In this document: positions 55,805 to 63,978 of the stretch, piece by piece | Layout of the letters: every line of letters begins with the position of its first letter | Numbering within the stretch: the stretch's first letter is position 1 | Origin: Phyllobacterium lublinensis | GTDB lineage: Bacteria; Pseudomonadota; Alphaproteobacteria; Rhizobiales; Rhizobiaceae | NCBI RefSeq assembly: GCF_020164435.1 | Contig: NZ_JAIUDQ010000021.1 | Location: forward strand, 1 to 64,000 | DNA length: 64,000 nt | Direction: 5' to 3' | The notes under the pieces: model-generated | The model's database searches: none | What the model was told of the DNA's origin: nothing | Seen by the model: the letters and a program-made list of their open reading frames with translations, nothing else | Program-made: the position numbers and the translations under genes

Positions 55805-55983
55805 AGAAAGCTGGCGCAAATACGCATATGATCTTTGTGGCAATGTCTCACGCCGGCACAAGCATGGCCGGTCACCAGGTCCCTTTAAGCGATATCACTC
55901 CAACCAAAGCCGGTATCTCAATTGAGACAACCGACTTTCGTTGAATTCTCTCTCCCGGGGGATTTTCCTACCGTTCCAATCTC

Positions 55984-56250
55984 AAATTCCTGGAGGGCAC
56001 AGCCTACATTCTACGCTGTGCCGACGGCTCCTACTATGTCCGATCGACGAAGCAGGAGATTGAAGCGCGGTTGTGGGACATAATGCCGGAATTTGCGATG
56101 GATACACAAATGTCGGCGGCCGGTCGAATTGGTCTTCACTGAAACCTATGACCGCATGCTGGATGCGATATCGCGCGAACGACAGATCAAGGGATGGTCC
56201 CGCGTGAAGATCGCTCAAAGCGACTGGGGTGACCTGCCACGCGGTACCAG
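55984..56250 (+). pseudogene. Decayed GIY-YIG nuclease (UPF0213 family)
   Basis: One frame reads AYILRCADGSYYVRSTKQEI EA-R-L-W, the GIY-YIG core (YxYILRCxDGSYYVGST, here with G replaced by R). A short stretch in a second frame gives NAGICDGYT, and a third frame from about 56117 reads RPVELVFTETYDRMLDAISR and RQIKGWSRVK. These are consecutive pieces of one family domain split by at least two frameshifts, with no start codon in place. The 3' end (QSDWGDLPR) also shows a small deletion. The region 55805-55983 before it holds only a TCTCAATTGAGA palindrome (55916-55927). Confidence 0.8.
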
Positions 56251-56255
56251 CACCC

Positions 56256-57680
56256 TTACCCCTGCCAGATGCCTTCGCGGCGCAGATCATCCATAGTTCT
56301 CGAGATGCCCTCACGCAGGATTGTCACCATGTCATCGATCTGTTCCCGGGTAATCACCAGAGGCGGTGACATGACGCACATATTGATGAGCGGGCGGACG
56401 AGGAGGCCGAGTTCATGGCAATGCGCGTCGATGCGCATGCCGACATTGGTATCCAGTTGCAGGGGGTTCCGGCTTTCATGGTCGGCAACGCATTCGACAC
56501 AGGCCATGAGACCTATGCCGCGCACCTCCCCCACCAGCGGCAAGTCTTCAAGCTTTTTCAGCTGTTGCTGGAAATAGGGAGCGACGGACCTGGCATGGTC
56601 GAGGATGCCATCTTCGAGCAGGTCGAGATTGGCGAGAGCAACGGCGCAGCCGACGGGGTGACTGGTATAGGTCAGGCCGTGAGCATACATCGCCGTCGGA
56701 TGGTTCGAACGCCGGAGCTCCTCCAGAAGCCGCTGCGAGACGATCATGCCGCCAAGGGGGAAATAGCCGGAGGTGACACCCTTGGCAAAGGTGATGATAT
56801 CGGGCTCGATGTCGAAAACCTCTTTCGATGCAAAGACGTGGCCAAGCCGGCCAAAGGCGGTGACCACTTCATCGGCTATGAAGAGGATATCGTTGTCGCG
56901 GCAGATCTTGTGGATTCTCGGCAGATAGTTCTCCGGTGGCACAATGACGCCGCCCGAGGCCTGGACGGGTTCGCCAATGAAGGCGCCGATCCTGTCCGCC
57001 CCCACCCGGCTGACGGTTTCCTCGAACTCGGTCACGAGCATGTCGGAGAATGCGGCAAGGCTCATCGCGGCTGGCCGCCGGAACGGATCGGGCGATGAGA
57101 GCTTGATGACCAGTTCGTCGGCTCCGTCCATCCAGTCGCGATCCCGTGGGCGTCCGTTCAGTGATGCGGAAAGGTAGGTCGAACCGTGATAGGCGCCGCC
57201 GCGCGAAACGATGAGTTTCTTCTCGGGACGGCCGCGGGCATTGTTGAAGAACTGCATGAACCGAAGTGCACTTTCCACTGCGGTGGAGCCGCCAGTGGTG
57301 AAGAAAACATGGTTGAGGTCGCCCGGAGCATAGTCGGCAATGCGCTTGGCAAGAACGGCGGAAGGCTCGTTCATCGTATACCAGGGCGTATTGTAGGAGA
57401 GTTGCATGGCCTGGTCATACATGACGCGTGCAAGTTCCTCGCGGCGATGCCCGACATTGACGCACCACATGCCTGCAGGGCCGTCGATCAGGCGCTTGCC
57501 CTCACCATCGGTAATATAGATGCCCTCGCCCGCACCAATGAGCGACCGGGTCTCAGCTCCGATGTCGGCTGCGCAGGGCCATGGCTGCACCAGGTGGCGC
57601 CTGGCGATGTCAACCGCATCTTCGCCCGTCATTGCCGATCTCTCACCGGATGTCCGTACGATCTGTTTCACAGCAGCCAT
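56256..57680 (-). CDS. Class III PLP aminotransferase (amine/omega-amino acid type)
   Basis: This enzyme of about 474 residues (ATG at 57680; 57692 and 57722 are alternatives) has FFTTGGSTAVESALRFMQFF for the cofactor phosphate site. Asp in FIADEVVTAFGR and the Schiff-base Lys300 in TFAKGVTSGYFPLGG complete the active site. Family members transaminate putrescine, beta-alanine, taurine and similar amines, with pyruvate or 2-oxoglutarate as acceptor. It is divergent from the polyamine-type importer and shares its BetI-like operator region, so it probably acts on the imported compound. Confidence 0.88.
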   Translation of the reverse strand: MAAVKQIVRTSGERSAMTGEDAVDIARRHLVQPWPCAADIGAETRSLIGAGEGIYITDGEGKRLIDGPAGMWCVNVGHRREELARVMYDQAMQLSYNTPWYTMNEPSAVLAKRIADYAPGDLNHVFFTTGGSTAVESALRFMQFFNNARGRPEKKLIVSRGGAYHGSTYLSASLNGRPRDRDWMDGADELVIKLSSPDPFRRPAAMSLAAFSDMLVTEFEETVSRVGADRIGAFIGEPVQASGGVIVPPENYLPRIHKICRDNDILFIADEVVTAFGRLGHVFASKEVFDIEPDIITFAKGVTSGYFPLGGMIVSQRLLEELRRSNHPTAMYAHGLTYTSHPVGCAVALANLDLLEDGILDHARSVAPYFQQQLKKLEDLPLVGEVRGIGLMACVECVADHESRNPLQLDTNVGMRIDAHCHELGLLVRPLINMCVMSPPLVITREQIDDMVTILREGISRTMDDLRREGIWQG

Positions 57681-57754
57681 GTTCCCTCGCATATTTGCAA
57701 TTTGTGGTGTTAATTTCTGCACAATTATCAGAAATCAATATGGTTTTTTCTGTA

Positions 57755-57774
57755 TATTGAATGTTCGTTCAATC
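57755..57774. promoter_or_regulatory. BetI-like operator in the aminotransferase/importer divergent promoter
   Basis: TATTGAATG-TT-CGTTCAATC repeats the operator at 54573 with changes only in the centre and two positions of the right arm. It lies in the 241-bp gap between the divergent aminotransferase and importer genes and can control both. Its core resembles the known BetI operator. Confidence 0.68.
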
Positions 57775-57832
57775 AATATGTCAGAAATAGCACTTGATTT
57801 CAATCGTCAGATGGGCTCATGATGGAAGAAAG

Positions 57833-57925
57833 ATGGCACAAGGGAACGTGCCGCGCCGACAGGACAATGGGAACAGCATGCTGGCAAATCTGATGGCAAT
57901 TGGTTTGGTAGGACCGCTCCAATGA
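57833..57925 (+). CDS. Possible 30-codon leader peptide coupled to the importer genes
   Basis: An ATG at 57833 with GGAAG 5 bp upstream opens a 30-codon frame whose stop overlaps the permease ATG (ATGA at 57922). The peptide has no recognised similarity; its end is mildly hydrophobic (LANLMAIGLVGPL). The overlap suggests translational coupling, but chance is not excluded. Confidence 0.3.
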   Translation: MAQGNVPRRQDNGNSMLANLMAIGLVGPLQ

Positions 57926-58839
57926 CGGTGCCTGCAGAAGGGATCGTCGGACCAGCCCCCGTTCGACGCCAAAGAAATCCTGTTCTGCAATCGGAAGCCG
58001 CACGCGGTCTCAGTCTCATCAGCCCGACCTTGATCTATGCCGTGATCTTTCTGGTGGTGCCGATCCTGCTCGTGCTGGCGAACAGCTTCTGGACGCAGCA
58101 CTATCTGGAAATCGACCGCACATTCACTCTGGAGAACTATCGCGTTGCACTGACAGACCCGATCTATCGCGACCTGTTGCTGCGTTCATTATGGATATCG
58201 CTGCTCGTCAGCTTCTTTACGGTGACCCTCGCCTATCCAATCGCTTACTTCATTTCCTTCCACGGAGGGGTGCACAAGGGGCTTTGGCTCTTCCTGATCA
58301 CGATCCCGTTCTGGACCAGCTATCTGCTGCGCGTCATGTCGTGGAAGGTGATTCTCGGTTACAACGGTGTCCTCAACTCCACGCTGATGGGCCTTGGCTT
58401 GACCGATGGTCCTTCGGATGCATTCCTCTACAATACAACGGCGGTGGTCATCACGCTGACCCATGCCTGGGCGACTTTTGCAGTGTTGCCCATTTTCGTT
58501 TCGCTGGAGAAGATCGACCGCACACTGGTCGAAGCGGCCACCGACCTTGGCGATGGGCCGCTGCGGCGGTTCCTCCGGATAACGTTGCCGCTCTCGGTGC
58601 CGGGGATAATCTCGGCGGTATTGATCGTCATGATCCCGACCGTCGGCGATTTCGTCACGCCGCGTCTGGTTGGCGGCAAGGACGGTGTCATGATCGCCAA
58701 CGCCATTCAGGCGCAGTTCGGCAAGGCCGCAAACTGGCCGCTGGGTGCGGCACTGTCGGTGACGACGATGGCGGTCGTCACGGCAATGGCGGCATTCATC
58801 GTGGTCACGATCCGCATGGCAGCGAGGCGCGCACGATGA
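57922..58839 (+). CDS. Polyamine-type ABC permease (PotB-like)
   Basis: This 305-residue permease has six predicted helices, beginning LSLISPTLIYAVIFLVVPIL, and the EAA loop TLVEAATDLGDGPLRRFLRI with the PotB-like PTVGDFVTPRLVGGKDG. It forms the channel with the PotC-like protein; the genes overlap by 4 bp (ATGA). Confidence 0.9.
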   Translation: MTVPAEGIVGPAPVRRQRNPVLQSEAARGLSLISPTLIYAVIFLVVPILLVLANSFWTQHYLEIDRTFTLENYRVALTDPIYRDLLLRSLWISLLVSFFTVTLAYPIAYFISFHGGVHKGLWLFLITIPFWTSYLLRVMSWKVILGYNGVLNSTLMGLGLTDGPSDAFLYNTTAVVITLTHAWATFAVLPIFVSLEKIDRTLVEAATDLGDGPLRRFLRITLPLSVPGIISAVLIVMIPTVGDFVTPRLVGGKDGVMIANAIQAQFGKAANWPLGAALSVTTMAVVTAMAAFIVVTIRMAARRAR

Positions 58840-59657
58840 GGATGCTGCGTCATATCCGACCCAACTGGTTGAAGAGCTATGCCTTCTTCTATGTCCTTTT
58901 CCTTTATTTGCCCGTGATCTTCCTCCCGATCTTCTCCTTCAACACGGCAGCGACACCGCGCTTCCCGCTGAGCGGGGTTACGCTCAAATGGTATGGCGAC
59001 CTTGCCCGCACCCCGGCCCTGATCGACGCGGCCTGGAACAGCCTGCTCGTCGGCGTATCCGCGTCCATCCTCGCCACACTGTTCGGCATCTGTGCGGCGC
59101 GGGCCATCACACGCTATCGCTTTCCGGCACGGCGCAGCATCAACGGGCTGCTGATGGCGCCACTCGTCCTGCCGGAAATCATCGTTGCGGTCTCGATGTT
59201 GCTGGTCATGCTGCAGCTCGGGCTTAGCCTGTCGCTGATCACGGTGGTGTTCGGCCATGTCCTGATCTGCATCCCCTATTCGCTGAGCGTCCTGACCTCT
59301 GGATTCGAGGGATTCGACCGGAGCCTCGAGGAGGCATCTGCCGACCTTGGCGAAAGTGCCTTCGGAACCTTCCGCCGCGTCACCCTGCCGATGGTTTCGC
59401 CCGCGATCATCTCGAGCCTGCTGGTATCGTTCACGATCTCGCTTGACGAGTTCATCATGGCATTCTTTCTGACCGGAACCGATGCGACCCTGCCCGTCTA
59501 TATCTGGGGCCAGCTGCGCTTTGCTGCCAAGCTGCCGGGCGTTCTGGCGCTCGGTACCCTGCTTCTGGCGGCATCCATCATCCTTTTGACAATCGCCGAA
59601 ATCGTGCGTCGCCGTGCTGCCCGGCGCACGCAGAATATGGGAGGCGTCCTTGCCTGA
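58836..59657 (+). CDS. Polyamine-type ABC permease (PotC-like)
   Basis: This 273-residue permease has YLPVIFLPIFSFN in the first helix, the EAA loop SLEEASADLGESAFGTFRRV and the PotC-like SFTISLDEFIMAFFLTGTDA. It starts in the ATGA overlap with the PotB-like gene and overlaps the proposed ATPase start by 8 bp. A frame reading further upstream crosses the PotB-like gene and is not the gene start. Confidence 0.9.
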   Translation: MRMLRHIRPNWLKSYAFFYVLFLYLPVIFLPIFSFNTAATPRFPLSGVTLKWYGDLARTPALIDAAWNSLLVGVSASILATLFGICAARAITRYRFPARRSINGLLMAPLVLPEIIVAVSMLLVMLQLGLSLSLITVVFGHVLICIPYSLSVLTSGFEGFDRSLEEASADLGESAFGTFRRVTLPMVSPAIISSLLVSFTISLDEFIMAFFLTGTDATLPVYIWGQLRFAAKLPGVLALGTLLLAASIILLTIAEIVRRRAARRTQNMGGVLA

Positions 59658-60753
59658 TCGAACCATCGCAAACCGCTCCATGATCGAGATTTCGCGTGTG
59701 ACGCGAAGCTATGGCTCCTTCAAGGCGCTTGACGAGACGTCCCTGACGATCCGCGAGGGTGAGTTTTTCTCGCTTCTGGGGCCATCCGGATGTGGAAAGA
59801 CGACATTGCTGCGCATGATCGCCGGCTTCGACACACCGACAAGCGGCTCGATTTCCATTGACGGCCAGCCGATGGACGGGGTGCCGGCCAATCGCCGTCC
59901 GACCAATATGGTGTTCCAGAGCTACGCCATCTTTCCGCACCTGAATGTCGAACAGAATGTGTGCTACGGGCTGAAGCGGCTGCGGCTGGATGCGGCGGAG
60001 GAGAAGCGGCGCGTCGAAGAGGCGCTTGCCCAGGTCTCGCTTACCGGCCTGGGTAAGCGCGGCGCCCTGGAACTGTCCGGCGGGCAGCGCCAGCGCGTGG
60101 CGCTGGCACGGGCGCTGGTGATGCGGCCAAAGGTGCTCCTGCTTGATGAGCCGCTTTCAGCGCTGGACAAGAAATTGCGCGAGCAGATGCAGGTCGAATT
60201 GCGGCGTCTGCAGCAGGCCGTCGGCATCACGTTCGTTCTTGTCACGCACGACCAGTACGAGGCCCTGGCAATGTCGGATCGCATCGCCGTGATGTTTGGC
60301 GGCAGGATTGCTCAGGTCGCATCGCCGAAGGAAATCTACCAACGGCCAGTCAATTGCCAGGTCGCCGACTTCCTCGGGGGCATGAATTTCGTGAAGGCGG
60401 AAATCGTCGAGGAAAACGGCGCGTCCATGACCCTCGACACCCCCGGCTTCGGCCGGGTCAGGACCGACAAGCCCGCCGCCTTCGTGCGCAATGGCCGGGC
60501 GGCGACGCTCGGAATCCGCCCGGAACGGCTTCGCGTTCTGTGGGACGATGCAACGGACGCGCATGAAGTTGCAGGCAAGGTGGTCGACCGGCATTACTTT
60601 GGCGAGATTACCCATCTCGTCATCGAAATCCCGGGTTTCGAAAAGCCGCTGTCGGTTACGGAGACCAACAATTTCGGCGCTGATGACATTCCGGTGGGAG
60701 CGTCCATACGCCTGGCCTACGACCCTGACGCGCTGGTCGCGCTCGCCGACTAG
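59650..60753 (+). CDS. Polyamine-type ABC ATP-binding protein (PotA-like)
   Basis: The product has about 367 residues from the TTG at 59650, chosen because GGGAGG lies 5 bp upstream; the ATG at 59680 is a good alternative (357 aa). Walker A GPSGCGKTT, signature [16 protein letters not shown], Walker B VLLLDEPLSALDKKL and switch VTHDQYEALAM are intact, and a TOBE domain occupies the last 110 residues. It powers uptake with the two permeases and the binding protein at 62202. Confidence 0.9.
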   Translation: MPDRTIANRSMIEISRVTRSYGSFKALDETSLTIREGEFFSLLGPSGCGKTTLLRMIAGFDTPTSGSISIDGQPMDGVPANRRPTNMVFQSYAIFPHLNVEQNVCYGLKRLRLDAAEEKRRVEEALAQVSLTGLGKRGALELSGGQRQRVALARALVMRPKVLLLDEPLSALDKKLREQMQVELRRLQQAVGITFVLVTHDQYEALAMSDRIAVMFGGRIAQVASPKEIYQRPVNCQVADFLGGMNFVKAEIVEENGASMTLDTPGFGRVRTDKPAAFVRNGRAATLGIRPERLRVLWDDATDAHEVAGKVVDRHYFGEITHLVIEIPGFEKPLSVTETNNFGADDIPVGASIRLAYDPDALVALAD

Positions 60754-60781
60754 GTGGTGGATTGGAAACGCCATCCTGCGT

Positions 60782-60811
60782 GGTTCGTCCTTCGACAAGC
60801 TCAGGCTGAGG
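60782..60811. repeat. Widespread REP-like element (TTCGACAAGCTCAGG family)
   Basis: The 30 bp beginning GGTTCGTCCTTCGACAAGCT contain a short hairpin CTCAG-G-CTGAG. The core CCTTCGACAAGCTCAGG is, from general knowledge, a repeat scattered between genes in many proteobacterial genomes. It sits between convergent genes. A small stem ACAATA-GCGAT-TATTGT follows near 60845. No gene is seen in 60754-60924. Confidence 0.7.
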
Positions 60812-60924
60812 GAAGTAAGCTGATTGGAGGGCGTTAAATTCCGCAACAATAGCGATTATTGTGCAGCCAGAAATGCCCCTCATGGTGGGCTTGTAGAACC
60901 ACGCATGGCGGTGATGCGGCATGT

Positions 60925-62205
60925 TTAGCGCGAGTACGATTCAAGCGCGGCAATAGCGCGGTTTGCGCCGATCCGCCCGGCGACGATTGCGCCTTCGACA
61001 TAGCCCGGGAAGGATGGCGAGATTTCGGACGGAGCAAAGACAATGCGCGGTGCGCCGCGGCGCAGTACCTCTTCGGCGTCCGTTGCGGACATGTCGGTGA
61101 TGACGTCGGAATAGCCTCCCCCGCTCCATGGATCATCGGTCCAGTCGCGCACCAGCACGTCCAGCGGCTGCGCGGCTGCCGGACCGAGTGCCGCGGCCAG
61201 TTTGGCAAGGACGGCCTGCCTGATGCCTTCGGGTCCGAGGCGATGCCACTCCATTGCGGTGCTGCCGGCGACAAACATGACGAGCGCCGGGTGACCATCA
61301 TCATGGCTCGCATTGCAGACATAGATGCCGCGCGGGTCGAGCCACATCGCACTGCCGTCGCTCCCCGATTGCTGCCAGAAGGCGTCGGCGTAGCGCAGCA
61401 TCACCTTGATCACCAAGCCGCTCTGCCACGCCGCTAGTGCGCGGCCTGTTTCCGCCGCAAGGGGCGGGTTGAACGCAATCCTTGCTGCCATGACCGGGGG
61501 CACGGCGAGAATGACTTGCCGGGCCGCATGGATCGTGGTCGCCGTGCGCACCAGAACCGCCGCGGGCGTTGTCTCGATGCCTTTGACAGCGGCGTTGAGT
61601 ACGACCGGCAGGGACCGGGCCATGTCGTCGGCAAGGGAAAACATGGTCTCATGCAGGAAATACTGCAATTCTGAAACCTGGCTGGTGATGCGCCGGTCAT
61701 TGCTGATCAGGTACCATATCGGCATGCGATCGGCAGGCTGGCACCACAATCCCTCGATCATGCAGAGAAACATCTCTCTCGCCAGCGGATCCGCAGGCTG
61801 TTGTTCAACCCAGGAGCGGACCGACATCGACTCAAGAGCGGGATCGTCCGGATCGGTGTGACGCATTTGCTGGCGCAGGGCGAACGATCCGGCAGAGCCC
61901 CTGCCGATGTCGCCGCTTTCATGCGGCAACACCACCGCGCGACCGCGGGCGGGGGTTTCGACCAGGGTCTTCCCGTGCTTTCTTGCCAGCGCCATGACTT
62001 CAGGCATGTCGTCGCACAGGAACTGTCCCCCCGTGTCGAAGAAGCCGCCGAGGCTGTTTGCCGCCTCGACGCGTCCCCCTGCCCGGTCCTGTGCTTCCAG
62101 CACCACGAAATCGACGCCGGCTCGCTGCAACTCGGTCGCCGCCGACAGGCCGGCGAAGCCGGCACCAACGACGACGACGTCAACCGTCTTTGAAGCCTCG
62201 CTCAA
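60925..62205 (-). CDS. Flavin-dependent amine oxidase family protein
   Basis: This 426-residue FAD enzyme has the dinucleotide-binding motif VVVGAGFAGLSAATEL (about 11-26) and the continuation LEAQDRAGGRVEAANSLGG, plus the FAD-binding C-terminal segment with PGYVEGAIVAGRIGANRAI. Monoamine/polyamine oxidases of this family convert amines to aldehydes with H2O2 or reduce quinones. It starts at a TTG that overlaps the binding-protein stop (TTGA), so it is cotranscribed with it and probably oxidises the imported amine. Confidence 0.88.
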   Translation of the reverse strand: MSEASKTVDVVVVGAGFAGLSAATELQRAGVDFVVLEAQDRAGGRVEAANSLGGFFDTGGQFLCDDMPEVMALARKHGKTLVETPARGRAVVLPHESGDIGRGSAGSFALRQQMRHTDPDDPALESMSVRSWVEQQPADPLAREMFLCMIEGLWCQPADRMPIWYLISNDRRITSQVSELQYFLHETMFSLADDMARSLPVVLNAAVKGIETTPAAVLVRTATTIHAARQVILAVPPVMAARIAFNPPLAAETGRALAAWQSGLVIKVMLRYADAFWQQSGSDGSAMWLDPRGIYVCNASHDDGHPALVMFVAGSTAMEWHRLGPEGIRQAVLAKLAAALGPAAAQPLDVLVRDWTDDPWSGGGYSDVITDMSATDAEEVLRRGAPRIVFAPSEISPSFPGYVEGAIVAGRIGANRAIAALESYSR

Positions 62206-63284
62206 TAGCCGGCCTTGATCTTCTCGAACTCGGCAATCATCCTTGCTTTCAGTTCGTTCGGCAGCGGCGACTGGAACAGGGTATTCTCATTGGAATTCTC
62301 GCCCTTCGCGTAACCTTTTTCCTCGAGCAGCTTGGGATCGACCGATGCCATGCCCTTGACGTTCGCCGTGCCGTATCCCCAGTCATTGACCATGTAGGTG
62401 GCGATAGCCGGATCGTTGAGCGCATTGAGAAAATCATAGGCCTTTGCCTCGGAACCCGGGGCGTCCTTGAAACGCACATAGCCGCAGACCCAGGTGGAGA
62501 CTCCTTCATCCGCGTCCGGGTTTCGCGCTGCGGGCGTGCCGGCCAGATTGAGCTGCGTCGCCGCATCGTTCCATGCCCAGGCCAGGTCGACTTCGCCGCC
62601 CCCCATGGCCTGCACGATTTCGGTCGTATCGGTCCAGTAAAGCCGGACGTTCTTGTGGACCTGCCGCAGGAAGTCGGAGGCCTGCTTGAACTGGTCATCG
62701 GTCATCTTGGTCCAGTCTTTCACGCCGATGACGAGGCTGGCGAGCGCATAGGCATCGTCGACGTTGTCACCGATGGATACCCGGTCCTTGAATTTTGGGT
62801 CGGCAAATGCCTTCAGCGACTGGACATCCTTGGCATCGACCTTTTCGCTATTATAGGTGAGCGAGGTATTGCCCCAGTCCCAGGGCAGGAACCATGCCTT
62901 GCCGTCAGCCGTGGTGGCGAGGTCCTTCATGGCCATGATCTCCGGCGAAAGGTCATTCCAGCCGGGAATCTTCGAGGTATCGAGCGGCTGCAGCAGGCCG
63001 GCATCACGCCATTTCGCCACGCTTTGCGAGCAGGGATGACCGAGATCAGCCTTGAAACCGGACCGGATCTTTTCGAAGGCCTCGTCCTCATCGCCGAAGA
63101 AGGCGAATGTCGGCGAGTCGCCGTTCTTTGCGACATAGGCGGGGTGGAACGACGGCTCCTCATAGCCTGCCCAATCGAAAACCGTCAGCTCGCTGTCCGC
63201 AGCGATGGCGATTGTCGCCACGGCCGCGGAGAAGGCAGCCGTGGCTGCAAGCAGGATGCCATAGCGTTGACCCGATATCTTCAT
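62202..63284 (-). CDS. Polyamine-type ABC substrate-binding protein (PotD/PotF-like)
   Basis: From the ATG at 63284, preceded by AGGGGAA, the protein has 360 residues with a signal peptide ending ATIAIAA. The spermidine/putrescine-binding fold has LTVFDWAGYEEPSF, AWFLPWDWGNTSLTYNSEKV and VDLAWAWNDAATQLN. The aromatic pocket residues (Trp, Tyr, Asp/Glu) suit a cationic amine. It supplies the PotABC-like permease encoded at 57922-60753 although it is transcribed from the other strand. Confidence 0.88.
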   Translation of the reverse strand: MKISGQRYGILLAATAAFSAAVATIAIAADSELTVFDWAGYEEPSFHPAYVAKNGDSPTFAFFGDEDEAFEKIRSGFKADLGHPCSQSVAKWRDAGLLQPLDTSKIPGWNDLSPEIMAMKDLATTADGKAWFLPWDWGNTSLTYNSEKVDAKDVQSLKAFADPKFKDRVSIGDNVDDAYALASLVIGVKDWTKMTDDQFKQASDFLRQVHKNVRLYWTDTTEIVQAMGGGEVDLAWAWNDAATQLNLAGTPAARNPDADEGVSTWVCGYVRFKDAPGSEAKAYDFLNALNDPAIATYMVNDWGYGTANVKGMASVDPKLLEEKGYAKGENSNENTLFQSPLPNELKARMIAEFEKIKAGY

Positions 63285-63306
63285 AGGTTCGTTCCCCTGT
63301 TGTTGT

Positions 63307-63978
63307 TCATGCAGTCTTCTTCGTAAGCTGGCGTTCCCTTGAGAAATGCTTTGGAAAGACGGATGCGAGGTAGTCGCAGGCGGCAAAATGGGCGGACTCG
63401 CGCGTCACATCCTCGGTACCCATTAACAGGCGCAGCCACAGTCCTTCGAGCATGGAACTCAGGCCGAGCGCCGTTGCCGTGGCATCGAAATCATAGGCGC
63501 CGTCATCCTTGAGCTTGCGGCAGATGTCGATGATCACGTTCTGGTAGTCCTCGTCACGCGCACCGCACAGCGCCTGGTAGGTCGGTCGCGACTTTGCCTC
63601 GCCCCAGAACGCGCACCAGGCGGCGAGCTTCCGCTTGTTGCAGATGGCGCGGTCGAAGTCCGAGGCCACAACGCTGGCAAGCTGCTGCGCCGGATCATCG
63701 CCGCCCTTGGCCAGGGCATTGCGCCAATGGACGGCATATTCCTCGGACATGTACTGCAGCGTTGCTATGAGAAGCTTTTCCTTGCTCTCGAAATGGAAGT
63801 TGACGATGCCGCGCGACAGTCCGGCACCGTCCGCCACATCGGCCATGGTGGTTTCGGAGTAGCCGCGCCTGGCAAGCGAATCGATCGTGGCTTCGATCAG
63901 CTGCAGCTGTCTCGTCTCCTTGGACGCCTTGCGGCCGCGTTTCTCGGCGACCTTCTCCCTCGTCGGTGTGGCTTTCAT
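63307..63978 (-). CDS. TetR-family repressor, BetI-like
   Basis: The 223-residue protein has an N-terminal TetR HTH (about 25-72, RGYSETTMADVADGAGLSRG then IVNFHFESKEKLL) and a C-terminal domain resembling BetI, seen in AAWCAFWGEAKSRPTYQALC and SSMLEGLWLRLLMGTEDV. BetI represses choline/betaine genes until choline binds. It is the first gene of the binding-protein/amine-oxidase unit (22 bp upstream). The BetI-like operators at 54573 and 57755 make it the likely regulator of the whole cluster. It is preceded by a basic Lys/Arg-rich tail of about 22 residues. Confidence 0.88.
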   Translation of the reverse strand: MKATPTREKVAEKRGRKASKETRQLQLIEATIDSLARRGYSETTMADVADGAGLSRGIVNFHFESKEKLLIATLQYMSEEYAVHWRNALAKGGDDPAQQLASVVASDFDRAICNKRKLAAWCAFWGEAKSRPTYQALCGARDEDYQNVIIDICRKLKDDGAYDFDATATALGLSSMLEGLWLRLLMGTEDVTRESAHFAACDYLASVFPKHFSRERQLTKKTA

